A stretch of 64,000 nucleotides of DNA from contig FWCC01000112.1 in NCBI GenBank assembly GCA_900169235.1, forward strand, positions 1 through 64,000. The letters are read 5' to 3'. The translations under genes were made by a program, and so were the position numbers. Numbering within the stretch: the stretch's first letter is position 1; the number at the start of each line of letters is the position of its first letter. The stretch comes from Zarea fungicola. Taxonomy: Eukaryota > Ascomycota > Sordariomycetes > Hypocreales > Cordycipitaceae. Below, one piece after another: positions 22,552 through 32,710 of this stretch. The notes under the pieces are model-generated. The model was not told the DNA's origin. It saw nothing but the letters and a program-made list of their open reading frames with translations, and did not search any database.

Positions 22552-23881
22552 CTACTCATCCCAAATATGTTCGCACACAATGAAAGGACTTCCCTCTGCT
22601 CGGTAGGTTTTCCGGTACTTGAATCGCTTGTCTGCACTCTGGAAAATGCTCCTGATCTCGTTCACAGATCGATCGCGAGAGTTGCAAATAGCGTTGACCA
22701 GTAAATCCACCGTTCTTAGCTCCCGTTTTTCCACGTCGCGCAGTGTGTGAGACTCATCATCAGGCATGCATCGATCGATAATCAAGACCTTCACACCTTT
22801 CCTCATTGCAGGTAGTAGCTGCTTCATGATGTCTACAACATATGTATCCGACCAATTGTGAATCACCTGACAGAAAATAAAAGCCTCCGCATTCTTGACG
22901 GGCTGCGGTGTCCGGAAGTCGTGCTCCATGAAGGAAACTCGCGGCTTGAGCTCGCTAGGAACGATTGAATCTGCATCCTTGAAGCCGCCGGACAAGTCTT
23001 GAACAATGAAACGGAGACTTGGGTTGGCCAGTGCCAAAGTAACACTGACTTGGCCGTTGCCGCCGCCCACATCTACGACAGTGCTGTTTTCGGGGTAGTC
23101 TTGCCAAGAATACGCATCAATGATATTCTTCTTGGCAACGGCCTCGTTCTTTCCCACATATGTGAGCATGCCTGCAAACCGACGGAAAATATCAGGGTGC
23201 TGCGTTAGATAGTCGTAAAACGGCAAGTCTGTTTCCCAGGCCAATGCGCACCCGGCATGATTAGGCTCCTCCGAGTTCGGCCACTTTTCCATTGCTTCGA
23301 TTGTCTTCTGATAACCACTGTTAATATCTTGTAGAAGACAGCCCACCAAGTGAAAGAGATATTCATCCTCCGCCAACAAGCGGGAGTCGATGGTGTGAGC
23401 GACCATGCCAGGTTCTGGCTCGATAAAGATGTGAATACCCATTGCATGGCGAATGAAGCGAGTTAGCAGGGCCTCGTTTGCATTGACCGCCTTGGCAATG
23501 TCATGGAACGAAATGGAGCCGTTTAGTGGCACTGCCTGCGGGATACGAAAGTGCCACATTACGCGCAGGGCAAGGGATTCTGCGGGCTAATATCAATTAG
23601 CGCTGCCTGATAAAAACCCTAAAATTTGACTTTAGGCGTACATAGTAGAAGCAGGCCTGGGCCACCCTGCCATACAACAAGCCAGACGGCCCACGGACCA
23701 ATGCATTGAGCGTCGCAGTCTCATCAATTAAATCTCTGCGTATAAAGTCTAGGTCCTCTGGAAGTCCTGATAGAGTGTCCTCAAGAAATGTTGGAGATTT
23801 ACCCGCAGCATTTTCAAGTTGCTTAGCCTTCTCGAGGATGGATGTGGCCAGCTCTACCAACGTTTGGTTCTTTCTCGCCAC
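22552..23881 (-). CDS. SAM-dependent O-methyltransferase (COMT-like), start codon uncertain
   Basis: This is a class I O-methyltransferase of the fungal secondary-metabolite type. Exon 1 (to 23642) joins exon 2 (23586-22552) in phase 0, FYY|PAESLALRV, across a 55-nt intron with a CTAAT branch site. The winged-helix N-terminal region is followed by the SAM loop VVDVGGGNG, an acidic EHDFRTPQP loop and HNWSD, whose His (about residue 323) is the expected catalytic base. The N-terminal exon has no in-frame ATG. The conserved opening ARKNQTLVELA is preceded by GTG at 23881, where ATG would be expected, and an in-frame stop lies further up. With GTG the protein has 424 residues, normal for the family. 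Either a small upstream exon supplies the ATG or the start has been lost. The first ATG within exon 2 would remove most of the dimerisation region. The gene is divergent from the oxygenase gene. Confidence 0.85.
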
Positions 23882-24505
23882 TGGGTTGTCCTGAAAGTCG
23901 TTGCCTGCTTCACAGTAATTCTGTTTCTATGTGACTGGTAGAAGGTAAATAGGCATGGCGACTAACGAAATATAAATAAGTACAGGAAAGTTTTAATAAA
24001 GAACAGTTTGTAAGCTCAAATGAGACTATGGTACAGGCCCCAATACATAGGCCAGGCGGATGCCTCGGAGGCTGCGGCATTAGAGGATAGCCTAGTAGCA
24101 AATTACTAAGGGCCGGACCATAAAATTGAACTTAGCCATGAGTCTAGGAGAAGCTATAAAGAAGAACGATGACCAATTCCGCACATGTTGGGTGGGACTA
24201 CCGAACTGGCGGCGCCAAGCCTCCTTTTCAAGACTCGGAAACTCATCATCGTGACCCTGTCTCATAGCTACTCGTGAATATGACATACTAAAAAGGAGGC
24301 TGACGATCCACATCTTGGAATGGAACATGCCCCCGGTTAATATCCCGAGAAGCTCGAAGACGCCACACAGTCAAGGTGCAATAGACTTAGTACAGCGCAA
24401 TCCCACGCAGAATGCTAATAACACGGTCCAAATATTTAAACAACCTCTTTTATCGTTTTTCCATTTCAACCATGCCAGAACCGTACAGTGGATTGAAACA
24501 CAAAA
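23882..24505. other. shared divergent promoter region of the O-methyltransferase and oxygenase genes
   Basis: A 624-bp gap separates two divergent genes. It may contain a short upstream exon of the O-methyltransferase. The sequence CAAATATTTAAAC near 24428 is AT-rich and could serve the oxygenase promoter. Nothing else was recognised. Confidence 0.45.
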
Positions 24506-25807
24506 ATGTTGCCTAGACTCCTCTATTTCGCACCATCCAAAGCCAGGGCAATCTGCATCCGCAATTATGCACACGGTTTGAACCTCCGCCTCCCCGTTCC
24601 AGACCAGCTGCGACCAAGACACCTCGTACCCCCGTTTCAGCGCACTCTTACATCCATCACCAGCAATAAAATCGTCCAACCACTTCCGGCTGGCTTACTA
24701 CATACATCCCGTCCGTCGACAACAGATTCATGGAGACGCACAAGCGCCACCGCATCAACCAAGCCAGTCTATGTTTCACGTCCCTTCACTTCTAGCAAGC
24801 AGCCTCCATTCCCGCCAAGTATTCGCACTGCCGACTTGACGACAATTGATTTGTTGCTTCTGCAGGCGGACGACCAGACGGAAATGAGAAAACTCCACCA
24901 CGCAGCAAGTACACAGGGCTTTTTATATCTCAGGCATCATGGCATCGATCCTTCTTTTTTGTTTGATCTGGCCTCCAGCCTCTTCTCACTACCGGTATCT
25001 GAAAAAATGAAGTACGATATGGGTCGCTCCGGTCATTATTTCGGATACAAGCCTCGAGGCTCGCAATATATCGACGCTAACGGCACCCCTGATAAACAAG
25101 AGTATTTTAACTTATCAAAAGACGAGATACTTGGTGACGCAAAGGGAGCAAAAGACCAGCCACATGCGCTACGCTCTCAGTGGAACAACCTGGAGACTTT
25201 TACCAGGCTTTCGCACGGGACTGCTTTAACGCTTCTTCGAGCAATCAGTGCAGGGTTGAACATGGACCCCAGCCTTTTGCTAAGTCGGCATGAACTGGAG
25301 AGACCAGGCGGTGATCACACCAGAGTTACCTGGACGCCGCCTGGCATCGACGACAACGCCATTACCTTTGGAGGCCACACTGACTTTGGTAGTATTACTC
25401 TCTTATTTAATCAACTCGGGGGTCTTCAAATAATAAACCCCGAGGACGAAGAGTGGATGTACGTGGAACCGCGACCAGAGTGTGCCATTGTCAACTTTGG
25501 GGACTCAATCGTGAAGCTCCTTGGCGGGAGAGTTCACAGCGGCATGCATAGAGTTGTACGCGCGCCTGGAGACCAGTCAAGGCTGCCAAGAGTGAGCGTG
25601 GCATATTTCATGAGACCTAATGGAGACGTTCAGTTGAAAAGTGTAATGCCAGACGATCGCAGTTCCACACAGGCCAAGGCTATGACCGCCGATGAGTGGA
25701 TTGTTCATCGAGCAGTGCATAGAAATACGATGAACTACAAAGGGAGAGACAGCTTCGTATTAAGCAAAGGTACAGAACACAGAGATCTGGAGGAAAACAA
25801 CTCTTGA
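24506..25807 (+). CDS. 2-oxoglutarate/Fe(II) oxygenase, IPNS-like, with putative mitochondrial presequence
   Basis: A single exon encodes 433 residues. The catalytic part (about residues 108-400) is of the isopenicillin-N-synthase-like superfamily: the DIOX_N block starts at TTIDLLLL, the iron ligands are His291 and Asp293 (GGHTDFG) and His348 (GMHRVV), and the 2-oxoglutarate-binding R-x-S is Arg362-Ser364 (PRVSVAYF). It is expected to hydroxylate, desaturate or cyclise a small substrate. The first 100 residues are unusual: about 15 Arg/Lys, many Ser/Thr, and only two acidic residues (Asp33, Asp74), which is the composition of a mitochondrial targeting sequence. Most cluster-borne members of this family are cytosolic. 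An alternative is that translation starts at an internal Met and the upstream frame is open by chance, but 100 stop-free codons argue against that. It is divergent from the O-methyltransferase. Confidence 0.9.
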   Translation: MLPRLLYFAPSKARAICIRNYAHGLNLRLPVPDQLRPRHLVPPFQRTLTSITSNKIVQPLPAGLLHTSRPSTTDSWRRTSATASTKPVYVSRPFTSSKQPPFPPSIRTADLTTIDLLLLQADDQTEMRKLHHAASTQGFLYLRHHGIDPSFLFDLASSLFSLPVSEKMKYDMGRSGHYFGYKPRGSQYIDANGTPDKQEYFNLSKDEILGDAKGAKDQPHALRSQWNNLETFTRLSHGTALTLLRAISAGLNMDPSLLLSRHELERPGGDHTRVTWTPPGIDDNAITFGGHTDFGSITLLFNQLGGLQIINPEDEEWMYVEPRPECAIVNFGDSIVKLLGGRVHSGMHRVVRAPGDQSRLPRVSVAYFMRPNGDVQLKSVMPDDRSSTQAKAMTADEWIVHRAVHRNTMNYKGRDSFVLSKGTEHRDLEENNS

Positions 25808-27008
25808 AAATCATGTCCGACAATAGACCAAGCTATTTGATAATTCCATTGACTTTTGACAACCCTCGTGTGCTTAGAGGTATAAATCGTGACCTCCTGT
25901 CGATTTTACCTCTAAAGCGTTTCACCTACATGACAGGTATTGACGCTGAGATATTACGACACTGGTTGCAGTGGCTAGAAAAAGGCCTGTTTCCACGCTC
26001 GCCGATTGATGCCCAGAATAGCAAGTGGTAGGGCGTTGTACATATTTTTGCTAACCCCTAGAAAGCCCGCCAGCGTCGGCATGTCAGATTTTAAAGCTAA
26101 ATGCTAGCTCCCCGCATCCGACTCATGACATTCTGTAGTTGGAAAGTGGTGGGTTCTGCCTGTTTTTGGTTTGCTTTCCTCGGGGAACTAAGCTGAACGC
26201 CATTTTGCCAAATCTGGCTTCATCTATTTAGCCATGCTAGAGTGGATGACTATTTCGTTGTTCACCGAGTCTTGCAAAGTGGACAGCACCAATTACTAAG
26301 TACCGACGCTATGCTCAAGTACCTTGTTGGCCACGCTAAACCATTTAAAAACAAATTACAAAGCATGGCCATGTTTCAACCAATACGACGCGACCCAAGG
26401 CCATTAAAGGGCTGTATACTCCGTAATGCTGACTGGTTTAACCAAGTCCAATATCGCCACCTGTAGTTGAATGAAGTATTGCTGAGGTAATCCATGACGC
26501 AATTCAATCTGACCAATGAATGACCCATAGGAGCCAGCCCAGCGAAACCAGTATCCGACCCGGAAAGGAGAGAGAGTAGGTATAACGGCCTCCGACCGTT
26601 TCTTTTGTCCTTGGAAATACATCCTATTTTCATGGTGTATGAGTTGTATATTCCCACTTTTCTAAATATCTAAGATCTGGGTAACTATTTGAGGTCGTAA
26701 AGTAGCTGTGCCGATAGGATTTGCTTTGGAGGCACAGCCATCAACTTTATTCAGACCAAGAAATCCTAATACTTGATAAGAGATGATCTTCTATGCTTAT
26801 ATTTTGCATTTATAAGTCGATTAATCCATATTATGTTACTGCCATATTGATCACCAGAATGCTGGCATCATCGGGAGTGGCTGCTTGGGTCAGAGTTGGA
26901 CATGTTGCGAATGGTTGATCGGATCGATCAATTCATTTGATGCCAAGTCTCGCAGATATCAAATCAAATAGGGGTTTCGTTTAATTCAAATAACATAAAT
27001 AATACAAA

Positions 27009-27098
27009 TAATTAAATTAATCTACATAATTAAGTGAATTTATGTAATTAAATTAATCTATATAATTAAGTGAATTTATATAATTAAATCAATCTATT
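27009..27098. repeat. 36-bp AT-rich tandem repeat, 2.5 copies
   Basis: Two nearly identical 36-bp units (27009-27044 and 27045-27080, differing at two positions) are followed by half a unit (27081-27098). All consist of TAATTAAAT, AATCTA and TAAGTGAATTTAT blocks. Confidence 0.85.
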
Positions 27099-29212
27099 TC
27101 GTTAAATTTACTTCTTTGATTTGATTTAAATTGAATCACTAGTCTATTTGCGTGATCTGATTTAATATAGGTTTCATTCGCATGATTCGCAAGATGTCCA
27201 ACCATGGCTTGCGTAGTGATAGCTGGCTATCAAACTCAACAGATGGTCTACCAAACCCTCAACTGAATTATCCAAATTAACAAGTTGACTAAATTATTCG
27301 GTCTTTCGTAGCCATTTTGTATTAAATCTATTAGTACTGAAAGTATATGAGCTAAAAGCGACCATTGATTCCGGCGCAACAATTTGGCTAATCACAATCA
27401 CTTTCACAATATGTACGTCTGATCAGCCAGAATTCTTTCAAGTGGGTGTAGTCAGAATTGTAGCAGCAGCGATGAAGTAACAGGGAAGCACCGGGTAGGT
27501 AGCCACGTAAGCCGCCGACGAACCGGTCAGTCCTTCAGCAGTTGGGGTTACTCCAGCGGCCGTGTTCAAGTAATATTTGATCTTTAACGAGCTTTACATT
27601 TATGAAAACTACTCTTAACAGCTGAAATATACTCCTCGCGTATAGACTAACTGATTATCAAGGCTTTTGTTTTCGACTTGTTGCTCAAGTTGATGGGTAC
27701 AAATGGCGAGCACGTCTAAAGTGCTCTCAAACAATAGTGGTAGGTCATTAAAATGTAAATTATCTCTCCGGAGATTTGAGGCATATGTAGGCTAATGAAG
27801 AAACTTACTTTCAGAGAAACAATCGAATTCCAATGCGGACAAAGGATGAACGATCCAGATGACATGGCCAGTTCTTCAGTGATACAATAAAAAGTTGCTG
27901 ACTACAAACCAAATCAAGTATTTGAACGATTCTCCCTAAAATATCTGCTGCAGTACGGACGGTAAACAACGGACCCAAAACCGTGCGAATACGAGATGAA
28001 TAGTTGATACTTTGGACTTCAAAAACATTGCGCGGGGCAGCGCGATGAACAAGTCCGGAGACAATCTTAAGCATACAAGGAAGTTTTCTAATAATAAAAT
28101 AAGCTGGATAGCTCCGTTACACTCTTCCTAGTAAATAGTGGGTGTGCGAAATCTCCTTGCCGATCGCAAATATGTCTCCGAGCCTGTCCCGCAAAAGCCT
28201 CGCTCTCGGACCGCGATCAGCATCATCATCTGTGCGAGCTCTACACAGTTTGACAATAAACCACAGGGCAATTCCCACTTGATTTACTGCCGATAAGTTA
28301 TTAAATACTCCAAGAAAAGAATATATCTTTTAGAACTGGCTGTGGCCCAAAGAAAAACATTGTATTTGATGAGTTTTCGGATGGTCGCCGCTCATCCTCA
28401 TATAGAAACAAATGCCTTCCATGCGGGGACATTATCAGTGAATACGGTACCGGCCTTGCAGATATTTGCCAAATGGGAATTTAATACTCTGCTGATATTG
28501 TTCCGTTTCTATGGCCTACTAGAAAAACTAAACATAGCCTTCCGCTGATCGACAGAAGAGCCTAACAGTGTTGGGCTAACACAACACCGATGGGCGGCAT
28601 CGGACCGTCGGGCGCAGCGACGAGTGGCTTACTATATCTAGTAATCCACTGTTGATCGATGACGGAAAAGCCCATGTTAAGTAACAATCTTCACAGAATC
28701 TCAGAATAAAACAATATATCGGAGATGTATACTATTATTAAAAGTCCCGTTGCACAAGGCTGCGACGTTGATCGACACAGGACCCGAAAATATGACGAGG
28801 GCTTCAACTCCTGAAATTCGAAATGGTCCCGTAAACCTCTGCTATCCGAGGACTTGTTTGGATTTAGTTTCCGTTGCTTGCCTGTGCTACCAGTAGTCCA
28901 TGCAACACAGCCTCTTATTGGGTTCCGACCGTCAGCCTGCTGATGCAAATGACATCAGAATTCTGAACCAGAACGGATACCAGCATGTCATGACATCCAG
29001 TAGAGTTTCTTACTACTCGGGTATTGCCTTATTTTATGAACTAACTTTCAGAACCTCAGAATTCCAGGGACGATCCCTCGCACAGGTCCCAGAGAAATTA
29101 CATGGGAAACCCAGTATTGATGGATATTCCGAGTTAACTACTACATCGAGATATATCGTGAAATATAACCCATGTAGGCAGTTGCCGGCTCAAAATACTG
29201 CGTCAAAAAAAG

Positions 29213-29218
29213 TATAAA
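29213..29218 (+). promoter_or_regulatory. TATA box of the small secreted protein gene
   Basis: TATAAA lies 124 bp before the ATG at 29342, followed by an A/C-rich leader (CAAACACA and similar) that is typical of strongly expressed fungal genes. Confidence 0.6.
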
Positions 29219-29341
29219 GAGGACTATTCCTTCGACGGCAGAGCAAAAGGAACAAACACACAAACACAATCAACCAAGCAAATCAAACAACTACAAGAAT
29301 CACTCAATTTCTTTACCTCAAAAAACTTTACAACATTCAAA

Positions 29342-29566
29342 ATGAAGTTCAACGCCGTCATCATTGCTGCCGCCGCTCTCTTCGCTACCGGCGAGGCTTG
29401 CAAGTGCTGGAAGGGCAACAACATCCAGTTTGGTGACTCCCGGGCCTGCTGCAGCAAAGCTGGTGGCAACTGGACTGGCGATGACTGTGCTTTTGCTGGT
29501 TCTGGTGGTGACCTCGGCAAGTTCAACAAGTGCTGCGTGTCGCACGGTGATGTCACCGACTGCTAA
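29342..29566 (+). CDS. small secreted cysteine-rich protein (8 Cys), effector-like
   Basis: A single exon encodes 74 residues. A signal peptide (residues 1-19, ending GEA) leaves a mature chain of about 55 residues with eight Cys at 20, 22, 36, 37, 49, 64, 65 and 74, that is C-x-C, CC, C, CC, C. The order is not that of hydrophobins, where the first doublet is Cys2-Cys3. The Gly/Asn-rich loops (GGNWTGDDC) and closing KCCVSHG resemble a family of small secreted proteins found in Hypocreales and related fungi, for which I know no established function. There is one possible N-glycosylation site (NWT). Good promoter architecture (TATA box and A/C-rich leader) suggests real and perhaps high expression. 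Confidence 0.85.
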   Translation: MKFNAVIIAAAALFATGEACKCWKGNNIQFGDSRACCSKAGGNWTGDDCAFAGSGGDLGKFNKCCVSHGDVTDC

Positions 29567-30426
29567 GTGCTACCTACATGTGAGTCCCTATAACTACAGC
29601 CCCAACAGTTCACTCGTGGTACAGTATTACTAATCACCAAATTCAGAACTGTTTCTCTACTTCGACCTTTGACTTGATACTCCAAGGCCTTCAATGAAAG
29701 ATGCAGTAGCCTCTACCGGAGGCTCTGCTCACAGTCGAATGCTTGAATCGCAATACAGCATCGCTGAGATGGTCTTACAAGTCTATATGGGAGAATTTGA
29801 GAAAATGGAGCAGTGGTAGAGGTTTTATACGGATAATGGGGTCGGTAGGGCCGTACATTAGCTCTTATAAATTGAAAATGTGGAGGAATCTGCGATCGCT
29901 TCCTGTGACATGCAATGACACTTGTGACTGGGCCACAACATTGGTCAGGTATTACGAACAGTGCCTGTGATGGTTTACTCAACTGAGTCTTTGAAGTGAT
30001 CTGTATGCAAATAAAAGGATGCCTGCTCAGTGATCAGCGGGCCGGTGATCAAAGGCCGTTTCTGCAGCCGCTTCTTTTCTGCCTCCATAAAGTGATCGCA
30101 TTCTGCGAGTCTGGTCTCGCCAAGAGTGGCGCCAAGTTATAGTAGTATTGAGTTATAGTTGGTAATATATAAATAGCTAATTACCAAGGAGATTTAGATT
30201 TGGCTCCTGGGCTAGTAATGGGTTAGCCTCGGAGAAGCTCCAAAGCACGGAGTTTGCGTTTACAATTTTGCATCTATCGAGGCCCGACATAACTGTAGGA
30301 CTTGTTATAATAAATTATACTAGTACTATCGATGTCTTATGTGCCTGATTATATATAATGATGTATTCACCAAGCCTGCGCAAGGTATCCGAGTAGCAAG
30401 AGAGACTCAATGCCGACTAAGAGCTA
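29567..30426. other. convergent intergenic region
   Basis: This 860 bp lies between the 3' ends of two secreted-protein genes. AT-rich patches occur around 30130-30360. No gene or repeat was recognised. Confidence 0.5.
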
Positions 30427-31077
30427 TTACCAGTTGCAAGGAACTACCTTATCCGGGTGGAGGATAATGCGACTCTTGACAAAACCGCACTCACCAAGTC
30501 TCTCGATTTTCATGCTGTAGCATGTTTTATCACCCCTGTCTTTCCAAATGCGATGGGCGCGGGCATTGCCGGGGTCCACACAGATAGTTTGAGCGCGGCC
30601 ACAGCCCTTGAAGTCATAGCAACCGCCGGGAACACTTCCGCCAAGGCTACTGCCGACCTTGTGCGCCTGGCAGTCGTTGCAGTCGTTGACGCGGATATAC
30701 GAGTTCGACGAGAAGATGGTAGTGGGAGGGCAGTCAGGGCAGGCGGGAGCTTGAGGCACAGCGACAAAGGCATACATGAGGTCAAACGGTGCGCCATAGT
30801 CGGGGCAGTCACCCTGAGAGCACGGCCCGCTCAAAATTTCGACATCACTTCTTGCGACGTTTGGGGTCGTGTCGTTACCGATAAAGTTGGTAGTATAGCC
30901 CTCTTTCCAGTTGGAGGGATTTTTATAAGCGGCCATGTCGATGCCGTCCCAGTTAATGGAACCAGGGGGGATTTCATAGGCCACCCAGTTTGTCGTGCTG
31001 GGCCCAGGGGCAGAGGCCACAGGAGTGCCCGTGGCATAGGTGGCCAGGGCAATGAGGAGTAGCTTAGTAGCAAGCAT
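30427..31077 (-). CDS. secreted protein with 12 cysteines, unknown family
   Basis: A single exon encodes 216 residues starting at the ATG at 31077. A longer frame upstream would place a polar stretch before the signal peptide, so the internal start is preferred. The signal peptide is about residues 1-20 (MLATKLLLIALATYATG). The mature protein has 12 Cys, clustered in residues 85-216 as pairs (CSQGDC, CPDC, CNDC) and single residues. One possible N-glycosylation site is GNDTT. I do not recognise a domain. The even cysteine count and lack of membrane segments point to a disulfide-stabilised extracellular protein. It converges with the small 8-Cys secreted protein gene. Confidence 0.8.
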   Translation of the reverse strand: MLATKLLLIALATYATGTPVASAPGPSTTNWVAYEIPPGSINWDGIDMAAYKNPSNWKEGYTTNFIGNDTTPNVARSDVEILSGPCSQGDCPDYGAPFDLMYAFVAVPQAPACPDCPPTTIFSSNSYIRVNDCNDCQAHKVGSSLGGSVPGGCYDFKGCGRAQTICVDPGNARAHRIWKDRGDKTCYSMKIERLGECGFVKSRIILHPDKVVPCNW

Positions 31078-32710
31078 TATAAAAAGATCCTCTGTTTTAT
31101 TGCCGAGGGAATAAGAATAGATGGAAAAGAGGTAATGTCGCAATTCTCAGCTTCCTTATTTTTAATACAGAGTTGTTAAGAAGCTGGGGTTGAATTACAG
31201 AAACTTTGATAAAAGAGAAAAGAACTCCAGGCTTTATAGATTCAAGAATACAAGAGAACTGCTCGGCGACGTAAAGCTGCTTCATAGTCTTTCAGCTCAT
31301 TATTGGCCAACTACCCTAACCAGCTGGTGCCTGTATCATCCATCCCCCGTGGTTGTTGCTTATGCACACCCTCATCATCCGGAATTTCCATATTCAAAAT
31401 CTTTTTGAGTCGATGGAGAGTCTCGATTTCAGGAGTTTCGACATTAAATAAACGAACAAGACTATTTATATGGCCATGGCGCAAATCAGCACGGGAAGAT
31501 GCCGCAAGGAGATATTACCGATGCGGGTGTAAGCGCTAGTATTAAGGTTAGGGCGCGGGATTTCAGCCTTGCTTGCGGAGCTGATGAGGTACTAGTATAG
31601 AGCATACAATACATTTGCCGACTGTATACGTTCATGTTGGAATACACCGCTCTATTCAAGCCTGTGATATCAAAGCATACCCTCGTGGGTTACTGGTAGG
31701 ATCGAAGCGGTACATGCTTTGGATCCCGACCTTGACTCTGAATTTCGGGGCAAGAGCACTTTCTATAGATATGTGTTGAACCTTACTAAACGACTAACGG
31801 ACTGACTGTACACTGAATAAAGCGATCGAAAGTGTACTTCCCAAAATTGCCTAAAATACTAAATAGGGTCTACAAAAGCACAGAATCACGAGTTGTTTCT
31901 TTACACCAAAAAATGTACATGTGTAGCTTGAACGTCAGTTTGCCCCCATGCAGGCCAAATGACCCTGGCTGCCGAATTTTGCCGGCCTGTTCACTTGAAC
32001 AAAATTTGCATGATTCACGTGGCAAGTGTCACTCGCAAGGTTACAACATTTGCTGACTAGCCTTACTTTGACGACCATGTCTTAAATTATGGAAGCTGCC
32101 CTTGAATTGCAGGTCACCATTCCATGAGAGTATGTGAGGACTAATTGATGGGGCACGGTACACTATGTTTCAGTGTGCCGTGTAGCTTTATCTTCCAGCT
32201 GTAAGCCTTGCTAACAATATTCTACATTTTAAAAAGGATGGTACAAAATTGAACATCAATACGAGGCCGAAAGAAGCAACGGGCCTATTGGCAGAGAAGA
32301 CACCCAAAGACAAAGTTTAAGAGCTAGGTAATCCGCCCTCTTCGGTATTAACATGGCTGGGGTAGCAGTGGTGAGAATAGAAGCATTCCTGCACAATCGT
32401 CAGTATTTCAGTAGCCCCGGCCGACAACTGGTACTCTCTCATAAATTCTAGCTTTATGGCCGCTAATTAGCAACTCTCGCGATCTTCATTCCACCCCAAT
32501 CTTATGCATTCCTCTGTATTAGCATTGTCTTGAGCGACAAATATGTGCCTTAAACCGGCTTGCGAACCCTTTTTTTTTTCTTCCAAGTCCTCTCCTCCAC
32601 AACTCCTGGCAATTCCCTGTCAACATTGCCATGCTTTACCAACTACATGTACTTGTCAATCCCGCACTTAATTTGAAAATAGTTTCTCACCTAAAGAGAC
32701 GCGATCAATC
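31078..32710. other. gene-free region between two divergent secreted-protein genes
   Basis: This 1.6 kb lies between two divergently transcribed genes (12-Cys protein on minus, lipase on plus). It includes a T-run near 32570 in the lipase promoter. Open frames are short and unrecognisable. Confidence 0.5.

Larger units (their letters stand above)
25808..29341. other. AT-rich gene desert
   Basis: This 3.5 kb stretch is clearly AT-rich, especially 26.7-28.7 kb, with no domain-bearing frame. It contains one TACTCCGT (26417), a 36-bp tandem array at 27009-27098 and, at its right end, the TATA box of the small secreted protein gene. A 72-codon frame at 25813-26031 starts 5 bp after the oxygenase stop but has no support. 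The region could be a decayed repeat, possibly affected by RIP, but no element family was recognised. Confidence 0.55.

Noticed and set aside
25813..26031. 72-codon frame starting 5 bp after the oxygenase stop
   Set aside because: No recognisable domain; a second cistron is not expected in a fungus and no splice route links it to the oxygenase.
28900..29217. 105-codon plus-strand frame just upstream of the small secreted protein
   Set aside because: It overlaps the TATA box of the next gene and has no domain or signal peptide.
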